From: Ferrimonas balearica DSM 9799
GTDB taxonomy: Bacteria > Pseudomonadota > Gammaproteobacteria > Enterobacterales > Shewanellaceae
Reading direction: 5' to 3'
NCBI RefSeq assembly: GCF_000148645.1
Contig: NC_014541.1
Location: 2,317,139 to 2,381,138 of the forward strand
Length of the DNA stretch: 64,000 nt
The position numbers and the translations under genes are program-made. How positions within the stretch are numbered: the first letter of the stretch is position 1; each line of letters begins with the position of its first letter. The notes beneath the pieces were generated by a model. It ran no database searches, had not been told where the DNA came from, and saw nothing but the letters and a program-made list of their open reading frames with translations. Positions 51,301 to 58,838 of this stretch are shown here, piece after piece.

Positions 51301-51539
51301 ATAAACGAGCAAAACCGCTCTCCGTGGCCATCGACATCATGCACAAGATGGCGCTGAACCGGCATTTTGATCCGGCGCTGTTCCGCCTGTTTCTCAGCAG
51401 CGGTACGTACCTGCGCTATGCCCGGGCCCACCTGGCGCCGGAGCAGATCGATCACGTCGACATCGGGAAATACCTGAAAACAGAAGGCGCCGATGCCCCG
51501 AAGGCAGCGGTCAGTCAGCCGGAACACATGACGGAATAG
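48327..51539 (+). CDS. Membrane HD-GYP c-di-GMP phosphodiesterase-like sensor
   Basis: About 1070 residues. Order: membrane helix (residues 11-32); Cache-like periplasmic domain to about 250; a bacterial solute-binding (SBP_bac_3) domain about 280-520 (GTLTVSNQDAWEPMDFSLG, KPAFDALRDGQIDGVIDA); second helix about 580-605; HAMP (RPIVRPILQLRRATIQIE); HD-GYP catalytic part. WLHDCGK has His734-Asp735 and HHETLDGKGYP has His951-His952, so the motifs are intact but about 215 residues apart, much wider than usual; a charged Glu/Gln-rich insertion (EKEADIQARLAERQQQLQEQ) fills the gap. The ATG at 48327 has GGAG upstream. It probably senses a small periplasmic solute. Confidence 0.9.
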   Translation: MAHGRKYSIRVTVGGLLILATLITGLVALALQFHFTKEMTQEGLLDRLGLTSEAISADIAKLDRDAHFTGQLLSQVAKGALAPEQRQRRIELLKQTLDGNPQFYGAYFGHGDGEFVQLMNLNASHVLRENLGAQDSDRWALVHYEQQSGQRVRVTRLLDDNLNQTHREQQPDNYQPSQRAWYKGAMRNGSYKTDPYLFHTVEINGQTYAHRVADTDVVVGIDVVLSSIARKFNDYTRYHDVIEATEAYFFDHHGEIIAANQTVPASAPLPPSRPLPLSAEQQQYIAQLGTLTVSNQDAWEPMDFSLGGVPKGYAIDMFAIISEMTGIPFHFSNGQSWNQLRRGFIDGDIDILHSLQRNLGSRHLGLFSSPMYTMPFALMTKESTPVTRLGEWQGRRLGMIAGWSIIPALRTHYPHLEVVEFYDLKPAFDALRDGQIDGVIDASDVLRYKVSQYYFGDATIHENLSDLDNRYDGHFYLVVNSEKSQLHQILNLALANISQEQRTALAQKWLQAENGRPSARFASIVPHKAVLDIIEREEGLGQLQRLTLNKEPAYVYVEHVGNFNQLKDYIAVILPESHVDQLVLQRIAPSALVTAAIILALLPLAWAFSRPIVRPILQLRRATIQIEKRQFDQVEPVQTNIKELDDLSRSVNQMADTINAHEKAQQAFIESFIELIANAIDDKSPYTAGHCHRVPELGLMLAQAAEQCQEGQFAGFAFANEDERREFRIAAWLHDCGKITTPEHIVDKGSKLEAIYNRIHEVRMRFEVLWRDAELDALKQLADAPEKEADIQARLAERQQQLQEQYAFVANCNVGGEFFDEARIEKLHDIGAQTWLRHFDDRIGLSPQEETLLCDDARPLPAVEPLLADRPEHKVSARHDRENDPALGITMVAPLLEQNLGELYNLSVGRGTLTAEDRYRINEHMVSGIKMLASLPFPPELSRVPRYATSHHETLDGKGYPRGLVGEQMSIPEQILVLSDIFEALTASDRPYKRAKPLSVAIDIMHKMALNRHFDPALFRLFLSSGTYLRYARAHLAPEQIDHVDIGKYLKTEGADAPKAAVSQPEHMTE

Positions 51540-51658
51540 AGAATAGAGAAAAGAGAAGCAGAGCGGCAGCCTGGATCGAACGGCGCCCGCCGCTGGCCGA
51601 CTTTGCAGTACCGATTCACTCTGGCATTCCCGATTGAGGCCAACGCCGCCCGGCTCTG

Positions 51659-51970
51659 TCAGTCCGGGTCAAACAACCGGCCTTCCACATAGGCACGGTA
51701 AGCGGCTTCCAGCATCTGCTCCCAGGTATCGAAGCGGGTGCGACTGCGGATAAAGGCGTTCCAGTCCGATGCCGGGATCGCCTGGAAATCCGCCTCAGAG
51801 TTCACCGTATAGCCACAGTTGGCAAACAGCTGCTCAATATTGGCAAAGTCGGAGTGTTCAGCCAGGAAAGCGTCGGTCAGCAGGTCACCAAGCGTGACCT
51901 CCATCCCCTCCTCGCTGCCCTCTGTCGGCTCCGCCTCCACCGCTCTGTCTGCGCCGTTTAACTTGGACAT
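51659..51970 (-). CDS. Small acidic protein of unknown function
   Basis: A 103-residue cytoplasmic protein. The first 30 residues are acidic and low-complexity (EAEPTEGSEEGMEV); the rest is helical with several aromatic residues (FANCGYTVNSEADFQAIP, DWNAFIRSRTRFDTWEQML). AAAGGGGG precedes the ATG. Alone between the HD-GYP and MarR genes. No family recognised. Confidence 0.6.
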   Translation of the reverse strand: MSKLNGADRAVEAEPTEGSEEGMEVTLGDLLTDAFLAEHSDFANIEQLFANCGYTVNSEADFQAIPASDWNAFIRSRTRFDTWEQMLEAAYRAYVEGRLFDPD

Positions 51971-52086
51971 GCTGGCCCCCTTTAGCGTTGGTTACCGGTT
52001 AAGCGTATGCCGAGTATAGTTGCGACGGGCCAATTGAAAAACCGGGCCTTTTTGCCTCGATATCACGCTGCCAACCGGTCAAAACC

Positions 52087-52530
52087 CTAGCTCCCGGGCG
52101 CGGCGCCGGCGTTCAGTCCTTCCGCCATCCGCCGGGCGATCCGCTGGAATTCCGCGAGGTCTTCGGCGGGCACGGACTGGGAGAGTTGTGCCAACATATG
52201 GGCATCAATCGCCTGCAGGCGCTCAACGATGGCGGCGCCAGCGTCAGTCACCTGCAGAAACTGGCTGCGCTTATCCTCCGGGTTGGCCTGCTTTTGCAGT
52301 AAGCCATGTTCCAGCAGCGGTTTGAGCAAACGAGTGACCTGCGCTTTGTCCCGTTGCAGCAACATCACCACGTCGTTCGCCGTGCATGGCTGACGCCGGG
52401 ATATCACCTTCAGCACCCGTACATGCATGGGGGTAATCGCTAGCCCCATGGCGTCAATCTGTTGCTGCATCTCCCGCTTCAGCGCGTGCACCAGCGTAAA
52501 AACGCTTTCCAGTAATCCTTGATTCGTCAT
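52087..52530 (-). CDS. MarR-family repressor
   Basis: A 147-residue winged-helix repressor. LAITPMHVRVLKVISRRQPCTANDVV leads into the recognition helix QRDKAQVTRLLKPLLEHGLL, and the wing is NPEDKRSQFLQVTDAG. A Cys near residue 50 in the DNA-binding core (QPCTAND) could be redox-sensitive. The gene is divergent from a DUF3861 gene, and two near-identical inverted repeats in the shared promoter are its probable operators. GAGGGG precedes the ATG. Confidence 0.9.
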   Translation of the reverse strand: MTNQGLLESVFTLVHALKREMQQQIDAMGLAITPMHVRVLKVISRRQPCTANDVVMLLQRDKAQVTRLLKPLLEHGLLQKQANPEDKRSQFLQVTDAGAAIVERLQAIDAHMLAQLSQSVPAEDLAEFQRIARRMAEGLNAGAAPGS

Positions 52531-52578
52531 TGGCCCCTCACCTGGCTATGCCCTCTGTCGCGTATCGCCCGCCCACAT

Positions 52579-52623
52579 AGTTGACAACATCAACCATCGA
52601 GCATATAGTTGACATTATCAACC
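52579..52623. promoter_or_regulatory. Twin MarR operators overlapping a consensus promoter
   Basis: AGTTGACAACATCAACC (52579-52595) and AGTTGACATTATCAACC (52607-52623) are near-identical GTTGA-N5-TCAAC inverted repeats, 28 bp apart. The first contains TTGACA at 52581, which with TATAGT at 52604 (17-bp spacer) makes an almost perfect sigma-70 promoter for the DUF3861 gene. The second repeat overlaps its -10. Repression by the adjacent MarR protein is the natural reading. Confidence 0.8.
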
Positions 52624-52667
52624 TTAATGGCGACACAGACAAGTTCGATATCACAGAGGAGCACAAC

Positions 52668-52952
52668 ATGACCGGCCACCTGTACAAAGTTACCGTTGAA
52701 CCGCTTGAAGATCGCAAAGGCAACCCGGTTGAGGCGGCCCCACTCTGTTTTGAAGCACGCTGTCACGATGACCTCTTCGCCGTGGTGGACAAGCTGCAGG
52801 AGAAGATGCCGCTGAGCGAAGCCGACACTCAGGCCTTTGCGGTTGGCCTGAAGCTGTTCAGCGAAGTGATGATGAAAAACCGCGATAACCCGCTGTTTAA
52901 GTCGTTCAAACCCGCCTTTACCGAGTTTATGATGGCGTTGAAAAAGGGCTGA
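52668..52952 (+). CDS. DUF3861 family protein
   Basis: A 94-residue protein with the pattern GHLYKVTVEPLEDRKGNP, then LCFEARCHDDLFAVVDKLQEK and FKPAFTEFMMALKKG, which I associate with DUF3861. The start at 52668 has GAGGAG upstream; a longer frame begins inside the operator. It is the only evident target of the divergent MarR repressor, so it should be induced by whatever that repressor senses. Family function is unknown. Confidence 0.85.
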   Translation: MTGHLYKVTVEPLEDRKGNPVEAAPLCFEARCHDDLFAVVDKLQEKMPLSEADTQAFAVGLKLFSEVMMKNRDNPLFKSFKPAFTEFMMALKKG

Positions 52953-52978
52953 ACCCAGGCCCCGCGTCATGCCCCGAG

Positions 52979-53014
52979 ATAAGCCGCCTGTTATCATGGC
53001 GGCTTATTGGTTTT
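52979..53014 (+). terminator. Terminator after the DUF3861 gene
   Basis: A perfect 10-bp stem (ATAAGCCGCC / GGCGGCTTAT) with a 9-nt loop is followed by TGGTTTT. Confidence 0.75.
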
Positions 53015-53033
53015 CCTGCCCCAGAGAATGGTT

Positions 53034-53468
53034 ATGCGCCAGACCCGCCTGAACGAGGCCTACCGCGGCGAAATTTATGGCATCGCCTTTTTCCAGCACA
53101 TGCTCAGCCAGCGCCCGGAACAGGCCACACTGTGGCAGGCGCTGGTTTCTGTCGAGGTGCGCACGGCGGCGTTGTTGTCGCCACTTCAGGCGGCGTCCGT
53201 CTCCGCAGCGGAGCGGGCGGCACTTTGGCACAAGGGCGTTGCCCAGGCGAGACAGTGGGATGCCCTGCCCTGGCCTGAGCTGCTGGCTACCCTGATTGAC
53301 TGGGTCACGCCTTATGAGGAGCGCTACCGGGAATGGGCCGAGGCCGACCCACAACTGGCGCTGGTGGCCCGGCATGAAACCGCCATCTGGCTGGCCCTGA
53401 AGGATCTCAGCCAGGGCGGAGACGGCCTCACACCGCTGCACCAGTTTCTTGATGACTACTCCTTGTAG
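53034..53468 (+). CDS. Hypothetical helical protein
   Basis: About 144 residues from the ATG at 53034 (MRQTRLNEAYRGEIYGIAFF). It is helical and Trp-rich, with LWQALVSVEVRTAALL, EERYREWAEADPQLALVARHE and a DGLTPLHQFLDDYSL end. The layout hints at a ferritin-like or rubrerythrin-like bundle (Glu and His in helices: EIYG, EVRT, RHETA), but the metal ligands are not convincing. A terminator precedes it. Its 3' end overlaps that of the convergent DUF1254 gene by 13 bp. No family recognised. Confidence 0.65.
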   Translation: MRQTRLNEAYRGEIYGIAFFQHMLSQRPEQATLWQALVSVEVRTAALLSPLQAASVSAAERAALWHKGVAQARQWDALPWPELLATLIDWVTPYEERYREWAEADPQLALVARHETAIWLALKDLSQGGDGLTPLHQFLDDYSL

Positions 53469-55009
53469 GGCTCCAACTCTCCCGGCTGCCACTGCTTGTC
53501 AAACCACGGCTCCAACGGCCCATACAACCTCAGCACCGTAAACCAGCCCTTGCCGGGCAGGGTTTCGGTCCAGTTGCTCTCCCAGCCCTTGGGCGCTTTG
53601 GGGCCAAAAAACAGGTCAACGGAACCGTCATCGTTGTAGCGCAGCGTATCCCGCACGTTGTTTTTGCTGGGGTAGCGCTGTTGGGTTTGCAGCTCAGAAC
53701 GGGTTTGCGGGTCATACACCACCACCGACCAGAAGTTCTTTGCCGGTACCGGTGCAGGCAAACGCAGTCGGTAGGTTTCTCCCCCATCCAGATAGCGCCC
53801 TTCGGCGTCCGTGGCGTTAAAGGCGTACTGCGAGCCCACCCCCGGAATGCGCAGGGCCATAGCGGGGGTGTTGACCGTCGCCGAATAGAAAAACAGAGTA
53901 CGCGCATCCAGATTGCGTCCGCCCTCTCCTTCATCGATCAACCAACGGTAATCACCGCCGACAAAGGGCGTGTACCAACCACTGTCAGGATAGAGACGCG
54001 CGTTGGCATCCCGCGGCTTCAGCCAGATGGCCCGGGCGGTGGCATTGCCCACCGCCACCGCTTCGCTCAGCAGGGTCTTCATCCGCTTATCCGGCGCAAA
54101 AGGCTGGCCCTTGCGAATGCCGATCGCCGCCGCCAGTCCCCGAAGCTCCGGCTCCAACAGGCCTACCGGTTCCCGTTGAATCACCTGGTCCAACTCCAGA
54201 TAGAAATGAAAGTCGTTGGCGTGAATGGTATTAACGCTGCGGTCGGAACCGTTGATAAAGCGCATCGTCGGAGGCTCGGCGACCTGGCTGAGGGGGTACA
54301 CCTTCAGCCCCTCCCGCCACATGGTGACGGCCGGTTCCGCCTTGCCCTCCACCAACAGGCCACGAAGGATCAGCCAATTGATGTAGCTGGCCGAGCGGGC
54401 CACGTAATAATCACGGCCATCGACCCGCTGAGGCTTGCCCTGGACAGAGGGGGTGATCGGCCCTTGGTAATCCGGCGGCAGAATCAGGTAATGCCCCCCT
54501 TTACCCCGGTCCGGACCCGGCGCGCCCATGTCGATGATAAAACGGAAAAACGCGTCGTTGACCGTTCCCGGCCCGGCGCCCGGTGGCACCTCCACCACGG
54601 TGGGGCCATCCCGCTGCAGATCCAGCATTGCCGAGGCGTATACGGTATCGGTATTGCCGGTCAGAAACAGCGGTCGGGCATCCATCAGCTGCTCAAAGAT
54701 CACCACATCCGAGGATTGGGTTGCCCCCAGCTCCGCCATGCCGACACGTAACGCCTCCAGTGACGCGGCGGGGATAAAGTTCAGGAACACTTCAACCCCG
54801 CGCAGGAAATCGAGGTGGTCATACAGGGTGGCCACCGTGGCCGCATCCGGCCTGCCATCGTCAAAACGCAACTCCCCAATCCGGCTGGGCACCTGGTCGG
54901 GCGTCAGAATCGTTTGCGGCAAAGGCGGGTAGCGCCGCGCCTCCTCAGCGAAAACCGGCGCCATCATCAGTGACGCCAACACCAAGATCACACCGTATCG
55001 AATCGCCAT
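53456..55009 (-). CDS. Exported DUF1254/DUF1214 protein
   Basis: A 517-residue protein with a signal peptide (MAIRYGVILVLASLMMAPVFAEE). The N-terminal domain (LYDHLDFLRGVEVFLNFIPAAS, FLTGNTDTVYASAMLDLQRDG, GGHYLILPP) matches DUF1254. The C-terminal domain (NFWSVVVYDPQTRSELQT, KNNVRDTLRYNDDGSVDLFFGP, WFTVLRLYGPLEPWFDKQW) matches DUF1214. Such two-domain periplasmic proteins are common in marine bacteria and lack an established function. AAGGAG precedes the ATG. It overlaps the convergent neighbour at the 3' end. Confidence 0.9.
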   Translation of the reverse strand: MAIRYGVILVLASLMMAPVFAEEARRYPPLPQTILTPDQVPSRIGELRFDDGRPDAATVATLYDHLDFLRGVEVFLNFIPAASLEALRVGMAELGATQSSDVVIFEQLMDARPLFLTGNTDTVYASAMLDLQRDGPTVVEVPPGAGPGTVNDAFFRFIIDMGAPGPDRGKGGHYLILPPDYQGPITPSVQGKPQRVDGRDYYVARSASYINWLILRGLLVEGKAEPAVTMWREGLKVYPLSQVAEPPTMRFINGSDRSVNTIHANDFHFYLELDQVIQREPVGLLEPELRGLAAAIGIRKGQPFAPDKRMKTLLSEAVAVGNATARAIWLKPRDANARLYPDSGWYTPFVGGDYRWLIDEGEGGRNLDARTLFFYSATVNTPAMALRIPGVGSQYAFNATDAEGRYLDGGETYRLRLPAPVPAKNFWSVVVYDPQTRSELQTQQRYPSKNNVRDTLRYNDDGSVDLFFGPKAPKGWESNWTETLPGKGWFTVLRLYGPLEPWFDKQWQPGELEPYKE

Positions 55010-55317
55010 TTTTCAGCTCCTTGGAAAAACCCTCTAAAGCGTAGCCCGGCCATCAGCCCCCCACAGCGTAAAGGCCGAACAGGAATACCGATTAAGCCCG
55101 TCCATGGCGTGACTTAACAAAAAGATCATATTGGCCAGTTACTTGTCTTAGGTCTTTAAAATCAGGGCGTTAGATCCGGTACTGAGGTTCACTTTCTCGA
55201 CAGCGCACGCAATTCACATTTCGTTAACCGTTCAGACATGTTCGGCCACCACCTTGGTGCGCCGACGCAGCACCCTGCTGCCGAAGACAACAACTCAATG
55301 TGCGAATGGAACAAAGC
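55010..55317. other. Intergenic region before the PhoX-like gene
   Basis: About 310 bp between divergent genes. It should hold both promoters. I looked for a Pho box (CTGTCAT-type repeats) and found none. A+T content rises around 55110-55170. Nothing else recognised. Confidence 0.4.
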
Positions 55318-57141
55318 ATGAACTCTCAATTCAAACTCTCTTTGCTGACCGGCGCCCTGCTGCTGGCTCTGGCTGGCTGCAGCAGCGACGGTGACAACGG
55401 CGTTGATGGTGCCAATGGTGTGGATGGTGTTAATGGTGTGGACGGCGTTGACGGGCAACCGGGGCAGGATGGCAGCAACGGTCAGGTGGGCACCCTGACC
55501 CGTTTGGCCACCGTGCCTCTGGGCGCGGAAGTCACCGGCATTTTCCTGACCGAGCAGGGCGACCTGTTCTTCAACCTGCAACACCCCTCCAGCGCCAATG
55601 TCAAGACCGACCACAACAGCGTGGCCTACAACCGTGGCACCGTGGGCGCACTGGCTGGTGTGAACCTCAACCAGCTGCCTTACGACCTGGTGGACTCCCC
55701 GGTGCCGGCCTCCGCCAAGGAGCAGGAAACCGTGATGACCGCCTATGGCCAGTACCAGGTACTGGGCCAGAACGGCGACACTTATGACGGCAAACTGGCC
55801 AATGGCCTCGGTGTGGTCATGAGCCTGGACGGTGGTACCGCCGTGGTGGACACCGACATGCCGGACTTCAACGCCTTTGTTCCTACCGAAGCGGGCAAGG
55901 GTTACCTGTTCACCAACTGGGAATACATCCCCGGTGGCATGAGCCGACTGGCGCTGAGCAAGCAGGAAGATGGCCGCTGGATGGTGGATGACGCCATGAT
56001 GATCGACTTCTCTGCCATCCACGGTACCGCCGCCAACTGCTTCGGCAGCCTGACCCCCTGGGGCACCCCGCTCTCCTCTGAAGAGTGGATTGTCGATTCC
56101 AGCGTCGATGGCACCACCGATCCGAGCTGGAACGAGCCGGGCAATGAAGATGTGGCACGCATGGACACCATGACCGGCGCCAGCTTCCCCAACCCCTACC
56201 GCTACGGTTACATCATCGAAGTGACCGATCCCAAGGGCACGCCGATGCCGGCCAAGCACTACGCCATGGGCCGTTACGAACATGAAAATGGCGTGGTCAT
56301 GCCGGATCAGCGCACCGTCTACCTGTCCCAGGACGACACCGGCGGCGTGATGTTCAAGTTTGTCGCCGATGCCGCGGGCGACCTCTCCTCCGGCACGCTC
56401 TATGCCGCCAAACTGACTCAGGACGCTGGCAGCAACGAACCGCTGACCACCGGCTTTGATGTCAGCTGGGTCGAGATGGGCAGCGCCAACAACGACGAAG
56501 TGGAAGCCTGGATCGCCGAATTCGACGACATCGACACCAGCGACTTTGTCGAGGGACAGTCCAGCTACCTGACCCTGGCGGATGTCCAAGCCTGGGCCGA
56601 AGGCGCCGCCACCTACCCCACCGTGGCCGAGGGCGGCAACGCCGTCACCGCTGGCAAGCCGATGGATGACCGCGTGGTGTTCCTGGAGTCCCGCCAGGCC
56701 GCGCGCCAGAAAGGCGCCACCGCCGAGTTCCGCAAACTGGAAGGGATCAACATCAACGCCAAGCGTGCAGAAGAAGCCGTCGATGGTGTTGACCGCATCG
56801 CCGATGAGGACGTCACCGAAGCCTACGTCTACTTCGCCATCGCCGATCTGGACCGCACCATGATCGACGGCGAAGGCGACATTGCCCTCTCCAGCCGGGT
56901 GAAAGATTGTGGCGGTGTGTATCGCATGCCACTGCAGGCAGGTTACGACGTTAACCGCATCGAACCGGTGGTGATGGGCGGTACTTACCGCGACAGCCTG
57001 ACCGGCGCTGAGCGCTGTGACGTGAGCCAACTGTCCCAGCCGGACAACGTGGTGGTGATGGACGACGGCCGCCTGCTGATTGGTGAGGATGGCTTCCAGG
57101 TCAACAACACCCTGTGGCTGTACCGTCCGGTTACCCGTTAA
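55318..57141 (+). CDS. PhoX-like (DUF839) lipoprotein with collagen-like stalk
   Basis: A 607-residue lipoprotein. LALAGC is the lipobox (Cys21). Residues 25-58 are eleven uninterrupted Gly-x-y triplets (GDN GVD GAN GVD GVN and so on), a collagen-like spacer. The globular part has GTAANCFGSLTPWGTPLSSEE, close to the NC-x-GG-x-TPWGT-x2-(S/T)xEE motif of PhoX, plus LFTNWEYIP, MGRYEHENGVVMPDQRTVYLSQDD and LIGEDGF. PhoX is a Ca/Fe alkaline phosphatase, usually Tat-exported; here export is by Sec with a lipid anchor. GGAA precedes the ATG. The two-heme protein follows 56 bp downstream. Confidence 0.85.
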   Translation: MNSQFKLSLLTGALLLALAGCSSDGDNGVDGANGVDGVNGVDGVDGQPGQDGSNGQVGTLTRLATVPLGAEVTGIFLTEQGDLFFNLQHPSSANVKTDHNSVAYNRGTVGALAGVNLNQLPYDLVDSPVPASAKEQETVMTAYGQYQVLGQNGDTYDGKLANGLGVVMSLDGGTAVVDTDMPDFNAFVPTEAGKGYLFTNWEYIPGGMSRLALSKQEDGRWMVDDAMMIDFSAIHGTAANCFGSLTPWGTPLSSEEWIVDSSVDGTTDPSWNEPGNEDVARMDTMTGASFPNPYRYGYIIEVTDPKGTPMPAKHYAMGRYEHENGVVMPDQRTVYLSQDDTGGVMFKFVADAAGDLSSGTLYAAKLTQDAGSNEPLTTGFDVSWVEMGSANNDEVEAWIAEFDDIDTSDFVEGQSSYLTLADVQAWAEGAATYPTVAEGGNAVTAGKPMDDRVVFLESRQAARQKGATAEFRKLEGININAKRAEEAVDGVDRIADEDVTEAYVYFAIADLDRTMIDGEGDIALSSRVKDCGGVYRMPLQAGYDVNRIEPVVMGGTYRDSLTGAERCDVSQLSQPDNVVVMDDGRLLIGEDGFQVNNTLWLYRPVTR

Positions 57142-57157
57142 TCGGCCTACCCACGAT

Positions 57158-57181
57158 GCCGGGGCAGTGCGCTGCCCCGGC
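57158..57181 (+). terminator. Hairpin between the PhoX-like and two-heme genes
   Basis: A perfect 10-bp stem (GCCGGGGCAG / CTGCCCCGGC) with a 4-nt loop but only CCTTTGG after it. In a gene pair with 56 bp spacing it may attenuate or stabilise rather than fully terminate. Confidence 0.6.
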
Positions 57182-57197
57182 CCTTTGGTGAATAACG

Positions 57198-58838
57198 ATG
57201 AAAATGACCCCTGCCCTTGGGCTGATTGCCCTGCTGAGCCCGGCGCTGCTGGCCCAGCAAACCACCCCTTTGGCCTTGCGCGACGACATTCCGGCCCGCG
57301 CCTATCTTGAGCAGGATGTGCTCTACAACGGCGAATCGGTGATTCCGCCCCAGTGCTATACCCGTACCGAGGGGCAGCACAACCCTTGTTACGTCTGCCA
57401 CCAGAGTTACCAGGATCAGCGCCCCAACGTGATGAACGACGGTGACCTGCAGGGCAACTACGAATTCTCCGACCTCGGCTTTAATAACCACTGGCGCAAC
57501 CTGTTTGTTGACCGCCGCGACGCCATTGCCCGCGTCAGCAATGCCGAGATCGACGCCTACGTCCAACAGGACAACTACAGCCCGTGGATCGCCCGGTTAA
57601 AAGCCAGCAACTGGCAGGGCGCCATCCCCGAAATCCGTCGCCTCGCCTACCCTGAGCACGCCTTTGATCAACAGGGCTTTGCCCGTGACGGCAGCCACTG
57701 GGTGGCGTTTAACTACAAGCCCTTCCCCAGCACCTTCTGGCCCACTAACGGCTCGGCCGGTGACGTGATGATCCGACTTCCCGCCGCCTACCGTGAACAC
57801 CGGGGCCAGTACAGCCGCGACCTCTACCTAGCCAATCTGAGCCTGCTGGAGATGGCAATGAAACAGAGCGATGCCCTGACGGTACCGGCCCTGTCGGAGC
57901 GTCGGGCCGGCCTTGATATGGACGGCGATGGCAAGCTGGCTGACGCCATTCACCGGCTGCCGGCGCGGGATCATTTTCTCGGTGATGCCAGCCACATCGC
58001 CATTACCGGAATGATCTACCCCAAGGACACCGAGTTCCTCCACACTGTGCGCTACCTCCAAGTGGACGCTTTCGGCCAGGTGGGTCCGGCGCCGCGGATG
58101 AAGGAGGTGCGCTATATGCGGAAGCACATCGACACCAACCCGCTGCAACTGCGCTCCGCCTACTATCAGGAGCAGAAAGAGAAGGTGTTTGAGCAGCTGC
58201 CCAAATCCACCTTTCACGGTGATCGTGGCCTGGCCAACAACTTTGGCTGGACCCTGGACGCCCACATCGAAGATGAGCAGGGCGTCCTGCGTCAGCAAAA
58301 GCCTCAGGAACTGGCGTTCTGTAACGGTTGCCACAAGACCATCGGCACCACCATCGATCAGGTGTTCTCCTTTGCCCGCAAAGTCGATGGCAGCCCGGGC
58401 TGGGGCTATCTGGACCTCAGCCAGCAGCAGGATGTCCCGGCCCGTGGCAAGACTCAGGGTGAGTACCTGACCTATCTCGGCCGGGTGGGCGGCGGTGACG
58501 AGTTCCGCCAGAACACCGAGATGCTTGAGCGCTGGTTCCACCCCGACGGCACCGTTAATGCCAGTAAGGTGGCACAGGCCCCCCATATCGGCGCGTTGAT
58601 CCTGCCCTCGCCCCAGCGGGCCCGCGACCTCAATAAAGCGTACCGGCTGATTGTTCAGGAGCAGAGTTACCTGTTTGGCCGCGACGCGGTGCTGGCTCCC
58701 GCCCGCAACGTATTCAGACAGGTGGGCGCCGATGCAGTGCCGTTGCCGGCAGAACATCATCACCGCTTTGATCTGCGTCTGGACTGGTTCCGGGCCGGAC
58801 TGGCCAGCCATCAACAACGCGCGGAGCGTGCCGAGTGA
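57198..58838 (+). CDS. Exported two-heme-motif protein of unknown function
   Basis: A 546-residue protein with a signal peptide (MKMTPALGLIALLSPALLAQ). It has two C-x2-C-H sites, CYVCH near residue 63 and CNGCH near residue 376, about 310 residues apart. Long intervening segments (KPFPSTFWPTNGSAGDVMIR, AGLDMDGDGKLADAIHRLP, an EF-hand-like DMDGDGKL) are unfamiliar. It is probably a periplasmic di-heme cytochrome or c-type peroxidase-like protein; I do not recognise the family. It overlaps the next membrane protein gene by 4 bp and follows the PhoX-like lipoprotein, suggesting one exported complex. Confidence 0.75.
   Translation: MKMTPALGLIALLSPALLAQQTTPLALRDDIPARAYLEQDVLYNGESVIPPQCYTRTEGQHNPCYVCHQSYQDQRPNVMNDGDLQGNYEFSDLGFNNHWRNLFVDRRDAIARVSNAEIDAYVQQDNYSPWIARLKASNWQGAIPEIRRLAYPEHAFDQQGFARDGSHWVAFNYKPFPSTFWPTNGSAGDVMIRLPAAYREHRGQYSRDLYLANLSLLEMAMKQSDALTVPALSERRAGLDMDGDGKLADAIHRLPARDHFLGDASHIAITGMIYPKDTEFLHTVRYLQVDAFGQVGPAPRMKEVRYMRKHIDTNPLQLRSAYYQEQKEKVFEQLPKSTFHGDRGLANNFGWTLDAHIEDEQGVLRQQKPQELAFCNGCHKTIGTTIDQVFSFARKVDGSPGWGYLDLSQQQDVPARGKTQGEYLTYLGRVGGGDEFRQNTEMLERWFHPDGTVNASKVAQAPHIGALILPSPQRARDLNKAYRLIVQEQSYLFGRDAVLAPARNVFRQVGADAVPLPAEHHHRFDLRLDWFRAGLASHQQRAERAE

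Noticed and set aside
55390-55475. Repeated GGTGTNGAYGG-type units as a possible CRISPR or minisatellite
   Set aside because: They encode the in-frame Gly-x-y collagen-like stalk of the lipoprotein and are not spaced repeats.
55189-57030. 613-codon minus-strand ORF opposite the PhoX-like gene
   Set aside because: Antisense shadow of equal length to a gene with lipobox and PhoX motifs; Gly/His/Val-rich.
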